From assembly GCF_022138605.1 (NCBI RefSeq), contig NZ_JACBFS010000007.1, positions 220,289 through 284,288 on the forward strand: a DNA stretch of 64,000 nucleotides, in the 5' to 3' direction. Below the pieces are notes generated by a model, which saw nothing but the letters and a program-made list of their open reading frames with translations, did not search any database and was not told the origin of the DNA. This document shows positions 54,643 to 63,877 of the stretch, one piece after another. The first letter of the stretch is position 1, and each line of letters begins with the position of its first letter. The stretch comes from Xanthobacter sp. NM-25. GTDB lineage: Bacteria; Pseudomonadota; Alphaproteobacteria; Rhizobiales; Xanthobacteraceae. Made by a program: the position numbers and the translations under genes.

Positions 54643-55209
54643 ATGGCGGAACGGGCCTCCATGCATTACATCGGATCTGTGACCCGCGAAGAAATGCATA
54701 TCAGCCCCTCCGGCGACGACCACGACCACAGCCAATGCGTGGCCGGGGCGGTGGCGCGCGTCGAGCAATGCTGCGTGGCCAAGGGCCTGCGGCTCACCCC
54801 GCTGCGGCGCAATGTGATGCGGGCCTTGGCGCAGAGCCACACGCCGCTCGGCGCCTATGACATCGTCGAGAGGCTGACCGCCGAGGGCGAGGGCGCGCCG
54901 CCCATGTCGGTCTATCGGGTGCTGGATTTCCTGGTGGCCGAGGGGCTCGCCCATCGCATCGAGAGCCGCAATGCCTATCTCGCCTGCACCCACCCCCACG
55001 ACATCGACGAGGTGGTGGTGTTCCTGATCTGCGAGCGCTGCGGCCTCACCCGGGAAGTGGGCTCCCACGCGGTGGGCCGCGACCTCGCCTGGGCCGCCCG
55101 CGCCGCCGGCTTCACCCCGCGCCAGCGGGTGCTGGAGGTGGCCGGCACCTGCGCCCGCTGCCGCGAGGCGGCGGAACGCGACGGCGCCACCGCGCCCGAC
55201 GGCGCCTGA
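54643..55209 (+). CDS. zur: Fur-family regulator, probably Zur
   Basis: From this start the protein has 188 residues. It has a winged helix (GLRLTPLRRNVMRALAQSHTPLGAYDIVERL, PPMSVYRVLDFLVAEGLAHRIE) and two CxxC pairs, CERC and CARC, that would hold structural zinc. The short acidic/His-rich lead (GDDHDHSQC) and THPHDIDEV are common in Zur proteins. It would repress zinc-uptake genes when zinc is sufficient. The start is uncertain: ATGs at 54661 and 54694 are alternatives. It is divergent from bdhA. Confidence 0.87.
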   Translation: MAERASMHYIGSVTREEMHISPSGDDHDHSQCVAGAVARVEQCCVAKGLRLTPLRRNVMRALAQSHTPLGAYDIVERLTAEGEGAPPMSVYRVLDFLVAEGLAHRIESRNAYLACTHPHDIDEVVVFLICERCGLTREVGSHAVGRDLAWAARAAGFTPRQRVLEVAGTCARCREAAERDGATAPDGA

Positions 55210-55310
55210 GCCCTCCGCCGGTTGACGCTGGCGCCGCCCGGGCCTACCTCGATGGCGTTGCCGGCGCGCTCATGGCGCCCGTGACCCTGCTGCCCGAGGA
55301 TCTTCCGGCC

Positions 55311-56627
55311 ATGACCTCTGCCCCCTCCCCGATCGCGGCGCCCGCGGTGGTGCCCACCGAGCTTCTGCAGGCCGGCCCTGCCGGCCGTCGCCCCACGGTG
55401 GGGGTGCGGGTGGGCGCGGTGATGGTGGGTGGCGGTGCCCCGGTGGTGGTGCAGTCCATGACCAACACCGACACCGCCGATGTGGCCGGCACGGTGCGCC
55501 AGGTGGCGGCCCTCGCCCGCGCCGGCTCGGAGCTGGTGCGCCTCACGGTGGATCGGGACGAGGCGGCGGCGGCCGTGCCCCACATCCGGGAGAAGCTGCT
55601 GGCGCAGGGCATCGACGTGCCGCTGGTGGGCGATTTCCATTACATCGGCCACAAGCTCCTGGCCGATCACCCGGCCTGCGCCGAGGCCCTCGCCAAATAC
55701 CGCATCAATCCCGGCAATGTGGGCTTCGGCGACAAGAAGGACCGGCAGTTCGCTGCCATCGTCGAGACCGCCCTCAAGAATGACAAGCCGGTGCGCATCG
55801 GCGCCAACTGGGGCTCCCTCGACGGCGAGCTCTTGACCGCCTTGATGGACGAAAACGCCGGCCTGCCCCACCCGGCCGAGGCCCGCGCGGTGACCCGCGA
55901 GGCGCTCGTGCGCTCGGCGCTTCTGTCGGCGGCGCTGGCGGAGGAGATCGGCCTTGCGCGCGATCACATCATTTTGTCCGCCAAGGTCTCGGCGGTGCAG
56001 GACCTCATCGCCGTCTATTCCGAGCTGGCGCGCCGCTCGGATTACGCTTTGCATCTCGGCCTCACCGAGGCGGGCATGGGCTCCAAGGGCATCGTCGCCT
56101 CCACCGCCGCCATGGGCGTGGTGCTGCAGCAGGGCATTGGCGACACCATCCGCGTGTCGCTGACCCCGGAGCCGGGCGGCGACCGCACCCGCGAGGTGCA
56201 GGTGGCGCAGGAAATCCTGCAGACCATGGGCCTGCGCACCTTCGTGCCTTTGGTGGCGGCCTGCCCCGGCTGCGGCCGCACCACCTCCACCGTGTTCCAG
56301 GAGCTGGCGCAGAGCGTGCAGGAGATGATCCGCACCCGCATGCCCCATTGGAAGGCGACATATCCCGGCGTCGAGACCCTGAACGTGGCGGTCATGGGCT
56401 GCATCGTGAACGGGCCGGGGGAATCGAAGCATGCCGACATCGGCATCTCCCTGCCCGGCACCGGCGAGACCCCCTCCGCCCCGGTGTTCATCGACGGCAA
56501 GAAGGTCGCCACTTTGCGCGGGGCCAACATCCAGGAAGAGTTCCGCCAGATGGTGGAAGCCTATGTGGAACAGCGCTTCGGCGTGGGCGCGAAGGCCTCA
56601 TCCGGCTCGGCCGACGCCGCCGAGTAA
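55311..56627 (+). CDS. ispG: (E)-4-hydroxy-3-methylbut-2-enyl-diphosphate synthase
   Basis: The predicted protein has 438 residues. It is the penultimate step of the MEP isoprenoid pathway. The N-terminal barrel shows VQSMTNTDTADV and VGDFHYIGHKLL. The 4Fe-4S cysteines are in CPGCGRTT and GCIVNGPGESKHADIG. The proposed ATG has AGGA 10 bases before it; an ATG 13 codons earlier is also possible. It is probably its own transcription unit. Confidence 0.95.
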   Translation: MTSAPSPIAAPAVVPTELLQAGPAGRRPTVGVRVGAVMVGGGAPVVVQSMTNTDTADVAGTVRQVAALARAGSELVRLTVDRDEAAAAVPHIREKLLAQGIDVPLVGDFHYIGHKLLADHPACAEALAKYRINPGNVGFGDKKDRQFAAIVETALKNDKPVRIGANWGSLDGELLTALMDENAGLPHPAEARAVTREALVRSALLSAALAEEIGLARDHIILSAKVSAVQDLIAVYSELARRSDYALHLGLTEAGMGSKGIVASTAAMGVVLQQGIGDTIRVSLTPEPGGDRTREVQVAQEILQTMGLRTFVPLVAACPGCGRTTSTVFQELAQSVQEMIRTRMPHWKATYPGVETLNVAVMGCIVNGPGESKHADIGISLPGTGETPSAPVFIDGKKVATLRGANIQEEFRQMVEAYVEQRFGVGAKASSGSADAAE

Positions 56628-56764
56628 GCCGAAAGCGGAGCCCGGCATGACGTGGGAAGACCCCATCGGGCTACCTGACGTTACGAAAATTTCATCTGCG
56701 CCCGCCCTATCGGCGCCCCCCTTGGCTGCTCATATCCCTCCCGGTCCAACCACCGGAGGCGGAG

Positions 56765-57565
56765 ATGACCCCCGAGGAACGTGCCCTGATCGACGGCCTT
56801 TTCGACCGCATGCGCGAGTTCGAGAGCGCGCCGCGTGACGCAGAGGCGGAAGCGCTGATCGCGCGCCGCGTCGCCCAGGCACCTTATGCACCCTATGCGC
56901 TCGCCCAGAGCGTGCTGGTGCAGGAACATGCCCTGCAGCAGGCTTACGCCCGCGTTCAGGAGCTGGAAGCCCAGCTTCAGGACGCCGAGGCCCGCGCGCA
57001 CGCCGCGCAGCCGGCACAGGGGGCCTCCGGCGGCTTCCTCGGCGGCCTGTTCGGCGGCGGCCGTGGGTCGGTCCCGGCGGCGGGTGCGCGGCCGACCGAC
57101 CAGCCCATGGGCGTGCCCCCGGGCTATGCCCAGGGCGGCTACAATCAGGGCGGCTACAATCAGGGCGGCTATAACCAGCAGGGCTATGGCCAGCAGGGCT
57201 ACCCGCAGGCCGCCCAGCAGGCCGGCGGCCCCTGGGGCCAGCAGCAGCCCATGCAGGGGGCACCCGCGCAGCGCGGCGGCGGCTTCCTGCAGGGCGCTTT
57301 GGCCACTGCAGCCGGCGTCGCCGGTGGCGCGCTGCTGTTCGACGGCATCAAGAGCATGATGTCTGGCGGCGAGGGCGCCATTGCCCAGCAGGCGGCAGAC
57401 GCGGTGAAACCGGTGACCGATGCCGCCGGCGACCTCGGCGCCGAAGCCCAGCAGGCGCTGGGCGGCCAGGGGCAGAGCGACAGCTTCTGGGACGTCGACC
57501 CGCAGAATGCCAGCCTCGACGACGGTGGCTGGGACCTGGGCGGCGACGACAGCGACTGGACCTGA
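56765..57565 (+). CDS. DUF2076-family protein
   Basis: The predicted protein has 266 residues. The N-terminus (MTPEERALIDGLFDRMREFE) followed by a Gln-rich helix is characteristic of DUF2076. The middle is Gly/Gln/Tyr-rich with repeats of QGGYN (about 122-150). A hydrophobic stretch (ALATAAGVAGGALLFDGI) lies near 178-195, and the acidic end contains Asp-Trp motifs (DGGWDLGGDDSDW). It is a periplasmic-ligand-binding-like or membrane-linked protein of unknown role. CCGGAGGCGGAG precedes the ATG. Confidence 0.88.
   Translation: MTPEERALIDGLFDRMREFESAPRDAEAEALIARRVAQAPYAPYALAQSVLVQEHALQQAYARVQELEAQLQDAEARAHAAQPAQGASGGFLGGLFGGGRGSVPAAGARPTDQPMGVPPGYAQGGYNQGGYNQGGYNQQGYGQQGYPQAAQQAGGPWGQQQPMQGAPAQRGGGFLQGALATAAGVAGGALLFDGIKSMMSGGEGAIAQQAADAVKPVTDAAGDLGAEAQQALGGQGQSDSFWDVDPQNASLDDGGWDLGGDDSDWT
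57131..57175 (+). repeat. Tandem 15-base repeat in the DUF2076 gene
   Basis: CAGGGCGGCTACAAT is repeated exactly at 57131-57145 and 57146-57160, with a third copy (CAGGGCGGCTATAAC) at 57161-57175. In frame it encodes QGGYN units. Diverged QQGYG units follow. Such repeats can expand or shrink by slippage. Confidence 0.9.
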
Positions 57566-57792
57566 GCGCGCCCCAACCCAGAGACCCCAACCCTGAAGCG
57601 CGGGCCGGGCCTTATCCCCGGCCGCGCCGCATGTGGCAGCCCATCGCCGGTGCAGACCGGCGAGGCTCGGGCTGAAGTAGCTGGTGGCGTTGTTGGCTCC
57701 TGGGCTTGCCTGCTGGTGGACTTGCGCCGCCATCCCTGCGATGGAGCGGAGGAAGGCGCGCAAGACGCGCCAGCCAGACAAGCAGGGGACCC

Positions 57793-58158
57793 ATGACGCC
57801 GTTCGGTCGCCGGGTGCGAGATCTGCGCGCCAGCCGGGGTGTGACGCTCACGCAGATGGCGCACGCTTTGGGCGTGACCCCCACTTATCTTTCGGCGCTG
57901 GAAAACGGCAAGCGCGGGCGGCCCACCTGGGCGCTGGTGCAGCGCGTCATCGCCTATTTCAACGTCATCTGGGACGAGGCGGAGGACCTGCAGCGGCTCG
58001 CCGAGCTGTCCCAGCCGAAGGTCAGCGTCGACACCTCGGGCCTCAGCCCGGAAGCCACAGAGCTTGCCAACCTGCTGGCGCAGGAGATCCGCCACCTGCC
58101 CCCCGAGGCGGTGGCCGAGCTGCTGGGCCGGCTGAAGATCCTGCGCAAGCGCGCCTGA
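57793..58158 (+). CDS. XRE-family transcriptional regulator
   Basis: The predicted protein has 121 residues. The helix-turn-helix lies at residues about 8-62 (LRASRGVTLTQMAHALGVTPTYLSALENGKRGRP). A short helical tail follows. GGGGACCC precedes the ATG. It converges on the sigma-54 activator gene with 16 bases between stops. Target genes are unknown. Confidence 0.9.
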   Translation: MTPFGRRVRDLRASRGVTLTQMAHALGVTPTYLSALENGKRGRPTWALVQRVIAYFNVIWDEAEDLQRLAELSQPKVSVDTSGLSPEATELANLLAQEIRHLPPEAVAELLGRLKILRKRA

Positions 58159-58174
58159 GCGCCCCGCCCAACGC

Positions 58175-59647
58175 TCAGGCGACGTGGGAATCGGCGCCGA
58201 CATCCCCATGGTCGGGATCCGACTGCTGCCAGGCGAGCTTCTTGCGATAGAGCGTGGACGGGCTGAGATCGAGCGCCGCCGCAGCCAGGGTGATATTGCC
58301 ATCAAAGGCGGCGATCGCCGCCTCGATGGTGCGCCGCTCCACCACCGCGAACGGTTCGACGATGCGCAGGCCCGGGGTCACCGGCAACCCGCCGGGGGCC
58401 GGCACGGCCGCCGCCAGAACCGGGGCGCTGCGCCGCTCCGTCGAGACCGCGTCACCGTCCATGCGGTCATCCTGGAACAGGGCCGGCGACAGCACCGGTC
58501 CGTCGCTCAAAACCACCGCGCGGCGCATCAGATTCTGCAGCTCGCGCACATTGCCGCGCCACTGGCGCTGGCGCAGCACCTCGGCCGCCTCCGGTGTCAT
58601 CCGCGGCAGCGGCCGCCCTTCCTCGCCCGCGAAGCGGGCCAGGAACGCCTCGGTCAGCAGGATCACATCCTCGCCCCGCTCCCGCAGCGGCGGCAAATGC
58701 AGATGCAGCACATGGAGGCGATAGAACAGATCCTCGCGCAGGCGGCCGGCCTTCACTTCCGCCACCGGATCGCGATTGGTGGCGCAGACGATGCGCACGT
58801 CCACCTGCCGCTCATGCCCCTCGCCGATCCGCCGCACCTTTCCATCCTGCAGGAACCGCAGCAGCTTGGCCTGCAAGGCGAGGTCCATCTCACCCAGTTC
58901 GTCGAGGAACAGGGTGCCCCCGTCGGCCAGCTCGGCGGCGCCGGAGCGCTCCGCATGGGCGCCGGTGAAGGCGCCGCGCGCGTGGCCGAAGATCTCGCTT
59001 TCCATCAGCTCGCGCGGGATGGCACCGCAGTTCAGCGCATGGAACGGCCCCGCGTGGCGCGGCGAGCGGGCGTGGACGGCACTGGCCGCCAGTTCCTTGC
59101 CGGTGCCACTCTCGCCGGTGACGAACACCGGCGCGCGCGAGGCGGCCACCCGGTTGATCTGCTCATAAAGCCGCGTCATGGGGGTGGAGCGGCCGAGAAA
59201 ACCGCAGAAATCCGAATGGAGGGTGGCCGCCGGGGGCCGCCGATCCTCGCGCATGGCCCGGCGCCGCTCCGGCCGCTCGGCGGGCGCGGCCGCCACGAGG
59301 CGCTCCGCCACGTCTTCCGCCCGCACCGGCTTCAACACCACGTCGTCGGCGCCGGCCCGCATGGCGGCCACCGCGCCGGCCACCGACCCCTGGGCCAGGG
59401 CGACGATCATCACCCCTGTCAACCCGGCGGCCCGCAGCCGCGCGATCATGTCTTCCTCGCCCGGCCCCATGGCCACCAAAGCGGCGTCGCAATGGGGCGC
59501 CAGCACGAAGGCCGCCTCGAGGCACTCCGCTTCCATCATGTTCAGGGCGTCGCGGCGGCCGAGGGCAGCCCGCAGCCCGCGTCGGGCCGCCGGATCCGGA
59601 TCACAGACGAGCACACGCAGGTTCTGGGCGGAGCGGACGACGGTCAT
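58175..59647 (-). CDS. Sigma-54-dependent activator with degenerate receiver domain
   Basis: The predicted protein has 490 residues. The N-terminal part (about 10-120) looks like a response-regulator receiver with acidic residues D16/D18 and K106, but the phospho-acceptor position in CDAALVAMG is A59. The central AAA+ domain is intact: Walker A GESGTGKE, the sigma-54 contact loop GAFTGA, and LFLDELGEMD. The C-terminal Fis-type helix-turn-helix reads NITLAAAALDLSPSTLYRKK. It should activate RpoN promoters without classical phosphorylation. No sensor kinase is adjacent. The ATG giving MTVVRSAQN is used; an ATG 3 codons earlier is possible. Confidence 0.9.
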   Translation of the reverse strand: MTVVRSAQNLRVLVCDPDPAARRGLRAALGRRDALNMMEAECLEAAFVLAPHCDAALVAMGPGEEDMIARLRAAGLTGVMIVALAQGSVAGAVAAMRAGADDVVLKPVRAEDVAERLVAAAPAERPERRRAMREDRRPPAATLHSDFCGFLGRSTPMTRLYEQINRVAASRAPVFVTGESGTGKELAASAVHARSPRHAGPFHALNCGAIPRELMESEIFGHARGAFTGAHAERSGAAELADGGTLFLDELGEMDLALQAKLLRFLQDGKVRRIGEGHERQVDVRIVCATNRDPVAEVKAGRLREDLFYRLHVLHLHLPPLRERGEDVILLTEAFLARFAGEEGRPLPRMTPEAAEVLRQRQWRGNVRELQNLMRRAVVLSDGPVLSPALFQDDRMDGDAVSTERRSAPVLAAAVPAPGGLPVTPGLRIVEPFAVVERRTIEAAIAAFDGNITLAAAALDLSPSTLYRKKLAWQQSDPDHGDVGADSHVA

Positions 59648-59784
59648 GAACGGCACACGTGGGCAGGAGGCGGGCGCTCAGGGTGCCCCGCCGGGGGTAA
59701 ACAAATCCTTGCCATCGGCGTCTGAGCAACTGCCGATGGGCCGTCTGGCGGCTTGCACCCGGATGCCCGAGCCCCAGCCGCCGC

Positions 59785-61791
59785 TCAGCCCCTCGGGCGC
59801 TTGAGGGTCGCCGCCTCCTGGGAGAGGCCCGCCGCCTCCAGGGCATCCAATGCCCGCTCGGAGACGGCCGGCGCCGGCAGCAGGTGGCGCACCAGCCGGC
59901 GCACCCCCTCCGCCCCGCCATTGTCGAGCCGGGCGAGGGCGCGCACAGCCTCCCGTTCATCGCCGCTGCGCTCCAGGGCGTGCAGCGCCAGGGCCAGGGC
60001 AAGCCGGCTCTGCGGCCCGCTGTGCAGGCGCAGCTGCGGCACCATGGCCTGGGCGGCGAAGGGATCCCGCTTAAGGAAGGCGGCGATGGCCAGATAGGCC
60101 TCCTGCAGCGGTGCCCGACCGGCCCCATGGGCCTGCGCGGCGCGCAGCAGCGCCTCCCCCTCCTCGACACGGCCAGCGCCGATCAGCACCGATCCCACCG
60201 CCGCCGCCACATCGAAATCCAGGGGATTGAGCCGCAGCGCCCGCTCGCCGGAGGCCACCGCATTCTCGGTCTGGCCAAGGTAGAGCTGCACCAGCGCCAG
60301 GGTGCGGGCCGCATAGGCGCTGGTGGGGGCGAGATCGGCCGCCAGCTCCGCCTCCCGCAGCATCAGCGCATTGTGCTCCGTGTCCGCGGCGGGAGCGACG
60401 CCACGCATGGCCTCGTCGAGCAGCACGGAGGCGCGCACCGCATGGCCGAGGGCAAATTCCCCATCCCGCGTCACCAGGCTGGTCAGGCAGGCCCGGGGCG
60501 TCGTGGCGCTGGCGCTGCCGTCGTTGCGCAGCACGGCGAACGCCGCGGCGACGCAGCCGAAGCCGGAGCCCGGGGCATGGGCCAACACCTGCGAGCGCGC
60601 CCGCACCGGCACCACGCCATAGCTCTCCATCAGCGCCGGGGTCACCTCGCGCACCACCTGCAGCTCGGTCTCCTGGCTGCCGGGCTCCGCCTTGAGACCG
60701 TCAATGGCCTGCGACCAGACGATCACCCCCTCGCACCGGTCCGCCAGGTGCAGCATGAGCGAGAAGGTGCCATCGGCGCGGGGCTCGGCGAGGCCGCCGA
60801 GCACGAACACCGAGCGCGGCTGGCGGCCATTGCATTCGCGTGCCGCCAGGCCCTCTCCCGTGCCGGCCCGCACCTCGGCGAAATCGAACTGGGCGAAAGC
60901 ATCGCGCAGCCGCTCCTCGATGCTGCGCAGGTCGTTGCGCACCACCTCGCGGCTGTCGTTGGAGGCAAGGCTGGTCACCTCCACGATGGGCAGCCGCACC
61001 CGGTCCGCCAGCGGCGGGCGCCCCCCCAGCCACGATTGCAGAACCGGCGGCGCCTCCATGCCGCTCAGCCACAGCACCGCCGCGGTGGCGCAGGCGGCCG
61101 TCGCCGCCACGACGGCGGTCATGGCAGCCGCGGCCCAGCGGCGGGGGGCTCGCGCCGCCGGAGCCGGCACCGGGATCGGCACCGGCGCAGCCTCGGGCAG
61201 TGGCGCCGGCACCGCGGCGGCCGGCGACGTCACCGCCGGCACAGCCCCCTTGCGCGGCACGAACTGCGGCACATAGCCCCCCTTGGGGATCAGGATCTGC
61301 AGGGGGTCGTCCAGGCCATCGGTATTGTAATAGTTCTGCAGGGCCCGCCGCAGGCGGGTCGCCTCCACCCGCACGATGGGATCGGACTGGGGATCGAAGG
61401 AGGCCGGCCGGCCCAGCGCCTCCACCGCGATGGTGTAGCCCTTGATCTGCTCGGCCCGCCCGGCAAGCCTCGCTTCAACCACATAGCGCAGGAAGGCGCC
61501 CAGCCGTGGCGAGGTGCGCAGGTCCGGCGCCGCCAGCACCCGCTCCAGCGCCTCGACCACCTCCTCGTCGGCCGGCGCCGCTTCGGCGGGCGGGGCTTCG
61601 ACGGGCAGGGCTTCGACGGGCAGGGCTTCGACGGGCAGGGCTTCGACGGGCGCGGATATTGTGGACAGGGATCCGGCGGACATGGATCCGGCGGCGCCCC
61701 CCTCGGCGGCCGGCAACACGCCATCCGCCGGCGCAACGTCGGGCGTTGCAGCGTCGTTGGGTTCCATTTTGCCGGCATTACCCATGGTCAT
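59785..61791 (-). CDS. TPR membrane protein with winged-helix-like N-terminal domain
   Basis: The predicted protein has 668 residues. A Pro/Ala/Glu-rich lead (1-75) with five-residue PVEAL repeats precedes a domain of the form RTSPRLGAFLRYVVEARLAG...IKGYTIAVEALGR, ending QSDPIVRVEATRLRRALQNYY and IPKGGYVPQF. This domain recurs in regulator-like proteins fused to TolB or TPR regions and may bind DNA. A membrane helix follows near 226-250, then a periplasmic region with TPR-like repeats to the end (e.g. AVASGERALRLNPLDFDVAAAVG). Function is unknown; a CadC-like membrane sensor-regulator is one possibility. It is divergent from the aminotransferase gene. Confidence 0.75.
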   Translation of the reverse strand: MTMGNAGKMEPNDAATPDVAPADGVLPAAEGGAAGSMSAGSLSTISAPVEALPVEALPVEALPVEAPPAEAAPADEEVVEALERVLAAPDLRTSPRLGAFLRYVVEARLAGRAEQIKGYTIAVEALGRPASFDPQSDPIVRVEATRLRRALQNYYNTDGLDDPLQILIPKGGYVPQFVPRKGAVPAVTSPAAAVPAPLPEAAPVPIPVPAPAARAPRRWAAAAMTAVVAATAACATAAVLWLSGMEAPPVLQSWLGGRPPLADRVRLPIVEVTSLASNDSREVVRNDLRSIEERLRDAFAQFDFAEVRAGTGEGLAARECNGRQPRSVFVLGGLAEPRADGTFSLMLHLADRCEGVIVWSQAIDGLKAEPGSQETELQVVREVTPALMESYGVVPVRARSQVLAHAPGSGFGCVAAAFAVLRNDGSASATTPRACLTSLVTRDGEFALGHAVRASVLLDEAMRGVAPAADTEHNALMLREAELAADLAPTSAYAARTLALVQLYLGQTENAVASGERALRLNPLDFDVAAAVGSVLIGAGRVEEGEALLRAAQAHGAGRAPLQEAYLAIAAFLKRDPFAAQAMVPQLRLHSGPQSRLALALALHALERSGDEREAVRALARLDNGGAEGVRRLVRHLLPAPAVSERALDALEAAGLSQEAATLKRPRG
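61580..61654 (-). repeat. Five tandem 15-base units encoding Pro-Val-Glu-Ala-Leu type repeats
   Basis: The plus-strand unit GCTTCGACGGGCAGG occurs exactly at 61595-61609, 61610-61624 and 61625-61639, with near copies at 61580-61594 and 61640-61654. The length is a multiple of three, so gain or loss would keep the reading frame. Confidence 0.9.
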
Positions 61792-61943
61792 GGGGTCTTT
61801 TTCTGTCAGAAGCCATGCGCATGCAAGAGGATTGAGCCGCGCTCGCGTGATGTTTCCTGGAGGCCGGAGCGCTGATAGCTTGCAGAACTTGGCGGCCGAA
61901 GCATGGCCGCATGAGCGCTCACGCGCGCTTGAGGGAGACCATC

Positions 61944-63299
61944 ATGGTTCTGGACGACAGGGCTGGCAGCACCGCTTCCGTTGCGGACGTGCCGAACGAC
62001 ATCGATGCCTTCTGGATGCCGTTCACCGCCAACCGTGCCTTCAAGAAGCGACCGCGGCTCGTCGCCCGCGCCAAGGACATGCACTACTACACGCCCGAGG
62101 GCCGCGCCGTGCTCGACGGCTGTTCCGGCCTGTGGTGCACCAACCCCGGCCACAATCGCGAGCCGATCGTCGAGGCCATCCGCACCGCCGCCACCACGCT
62201 GGATTTCGGCCCCACCTTCCAGTTCGGCCATCCCGATGCCTTCCGCCTCGCCAACCGCATCGCCGCCCTGGCCCCGGGCGACCTCGACCACGTCTTCTTC
62301 TGCAATTCCGGCTCGGAGGCGGTGGATACGGCGCTGAAGATCGCCCTCGCCTATCACAATGCCACCGGCCATGCCGGGCGCACCCGCCTCATCGGCCGCG
62401 AACGGGCCTATCACGGGGTCGGCTTCGGCGGCATCTCGGTGGGGGGCATCGTCACCAACCGCCGCACGTTCGGCACCATGCTCACCGGCGTCGACCATCT
62501 GCGCACCACCTATGACCGCGAGCATCAGGCCTTCACCAAGGGCGAACCCGACTATGGCGCGCATTTTGCCGACGAGCTGGAGCGCATCGTCGGCCTGCAC
62601 GACGCCTCCACCATCGCCGCGGTGATCGTCGAGCCCATGGCCGGCTCCACCGGCGTGCTGCCCGCCCCCAAGGGCTATCTGCAGCGGCTGCGCGAGATCT
62701 GCGACAAATACGGCATCCTGCTGATTTTCGACGAGGTGATCACCGGTTACGGCCGGCTCGGCGCCGCCTTCGCCGCCGAGCGCTACGGCGTGGTGCCGGA
62801 CCTCATCACCTTCGCCAAGGGCATCACCGCCGGCGCCGTGCCCATGGGCGGTGTGCTGGTGCGCAAGGGCATCTACGAGGCCTTCATGAAGGGGCCCGAG
62901 CACACCATCGAGCTGTTCCACGGCTACACCTATTCGGCCCATCCCCTGGCCTGCGCGGCGGCGCTCGCCACCCTCGATCTCTATGCGGCGGAGGACCTGT
63001 TCGGCCGCGCCCGCCGGCTGGAGCCCCTGTGGGCCGATGCCATCATGAGCCTGCGCGACAGGGCCGGCGTGCTCGACATCCGCACCGTCGGCCTTACCGG
63101 CGCCGTCGACCTGCCCGCTCGCGAGGGCGCTCCGGGCGCCCGCGGCTATGAGGGGCTCGAACGGGCGTTCCATGAGGAAGGGCTGATGATCCGCACCTCC
63201 GGCGACACCCTGGTGGTGACGCCGCCGCTGATCATTTCCGAGGCGCAGGTGGGCGAATTGGTGGAGAAGCTCGGCCGCGTCATCGACAAGGTGATGTAA
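61944..63299 (+). CDS. Class III aminotransferase (omega-amino acid:pyruvate type)
   Basis: The predicted protein has 451 residues and is PLP-dependent. The N-terminus DIDAFWMPFTANRAFKKRPRL is typical of omega-amino acid:pyruvate (beta-alanine) aminotransferases. NSGSEAVDTALKIA binds the cofactor phosphate, IFDEVITGYGR holds the ring-contacting Asp, and the Schiff-base Lys is in TFAKGITAGAVPMGG. It transfers the amino group of beta-alanine or related amines to pyruvate. AGGGAG lies 8 bases before the ATG, which is 11 codons inside a longer open frame. Confidence 0.93.
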   Translation: MVLDDRAGSTASVADVPNDIDAFWMPFTANRAFKKRPRLVARAKDMHYYTPEGRAVLDGCSGLWCTNPGHNREPIVEAIRTAATTLDFGPTFQFGHPDAFRLANRIAALAPGDLDHVFFCNSGSEAVDTALKIALAYHNATGHAGRTRLIGRERAYHGVGFGGISVGGIVTNRRTFGTMLTGVDHLRTTYDREHQAFTKGEPDYGAHFADELERIVGLHDASTIAAVIVEPMAGSTGVLPAPKGYLQRLREICDKYGILLIFDEVITGYGRLGAAFAAERYGVVPDLITFAKGITAGAVPMGGVLVRKGIYEAFMKGPEHTIELFHGYTYSAHPLACAAALATLDLYAAEDLFGRARRLEPLWADAIMSLRDRAGVLDIRTVGLTGAVDLPAREGAPGARGYEGLERAFHEEGLMIRTSGDTLVVTPPLIISEAQVGELVEKLGRVIDKVM

Positions 63300-63392
63300 A
63301 CCGCCCCGCGCCGGGGCTGCTGCGGTGGCCCCGGCATGCCGGCATCAGGAGCACCGGCATCACAGGCACCGGGATCGGGGCACGAAAAGAAC

Positions 63393-63545
63393 CTAGAGCC
63401 AGCCCGTCAGGGTCAGCACCGCCACCACGAGCAGCAGCGCGCCGACCGCGCCGCCCGGGGCATAGCCCCAGCGGGCGCTGTAATTCCAGGTGGGCAGGGC
63501 GGCCACCGTCAATATCACCAGCACGATGATCAGGACCGCCGCCAT
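63393..63545 (-). CDS. DUF3309-family small membrane protein
   Basis: This frame encodes 50 residues with two hydrophobic helices flanking the family signature ALPTWNYSARWGYAPGG. DUF3309 peptides of this size are common in proteobacteria and have no known function. GGAGG lies 7 bases before the ATG. It is a single gene converging on the aminotransferase. Confidence 0.9.
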   Translation of the reverse strand: MAAVLIIVLVILTVAALPTWNYSARWGYAPGGAVGALLLVVAVLTLTGWL

Positions 63546-63655
63546 CGGTGCCTCCAAAGGGGTGGCGACCCGGACATGGGCGCCATCAGGACAGGGCTGC
63601 CTTCCGTGCCCGCGCAGGTGCCCACCCGGACGGCCATCGGTGCCGGCGCAACGAC

Positions 63656-63695
63656 GGCGCGCGAGTCACGGCGCGCGAGTCACGGCGCGGGGCAC
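63656..63695. repeat. Tandem 14-base repeats
   Basis: GGCGCGCGAGTCAC occurs at 63656-63669 and 63670-63683, with a shortened third unit (GGCGCGGGGCAC) at 63684-63695. It lies in the non-coding region upstream of the DUF3309 gene; 63546-63813 holds no supported gene. Confidence 0.75.
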
Positions 63696-63813
63696 GGAAT
63701 GCGCCGGGCATCCTGAGGGCATTCCCCTAACAGCTGGTATTCAACCGGGCCCGCCGACAGGTTACGCCCCCGCCCCGGGGCGCGCCAAGCCATAACCGGC
63801 TGCCACATGCAAA

Positions 63814-63837
63814 AGGCCCGGCCGTGGGGCCGGGCCT
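63814..63837 (-). terminator. Rho-independent terminator
   Basis: AGGCCCGGCC and GGCCGGGCCT form a perfect 10-base stem with a 4-base loop. On the minus strand it is followed by TTTTGC. It lies 40 bases beyond the stop of the unidentified minus-strand gene that runs out of the window. Confidence 0.88.
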
Positions 63838-63877
63838 ATCGTCTCCTACGCGTCGCGCCCGCAGGCGCCCCTCAGGC

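Noticed and set aside
57690..57720. Sigma-54-like TGGCTCC...TTGC before the XRE gene
   Set aside because: GG and GC are separated by 11 rather than 10 bases and the -24 box is poor.
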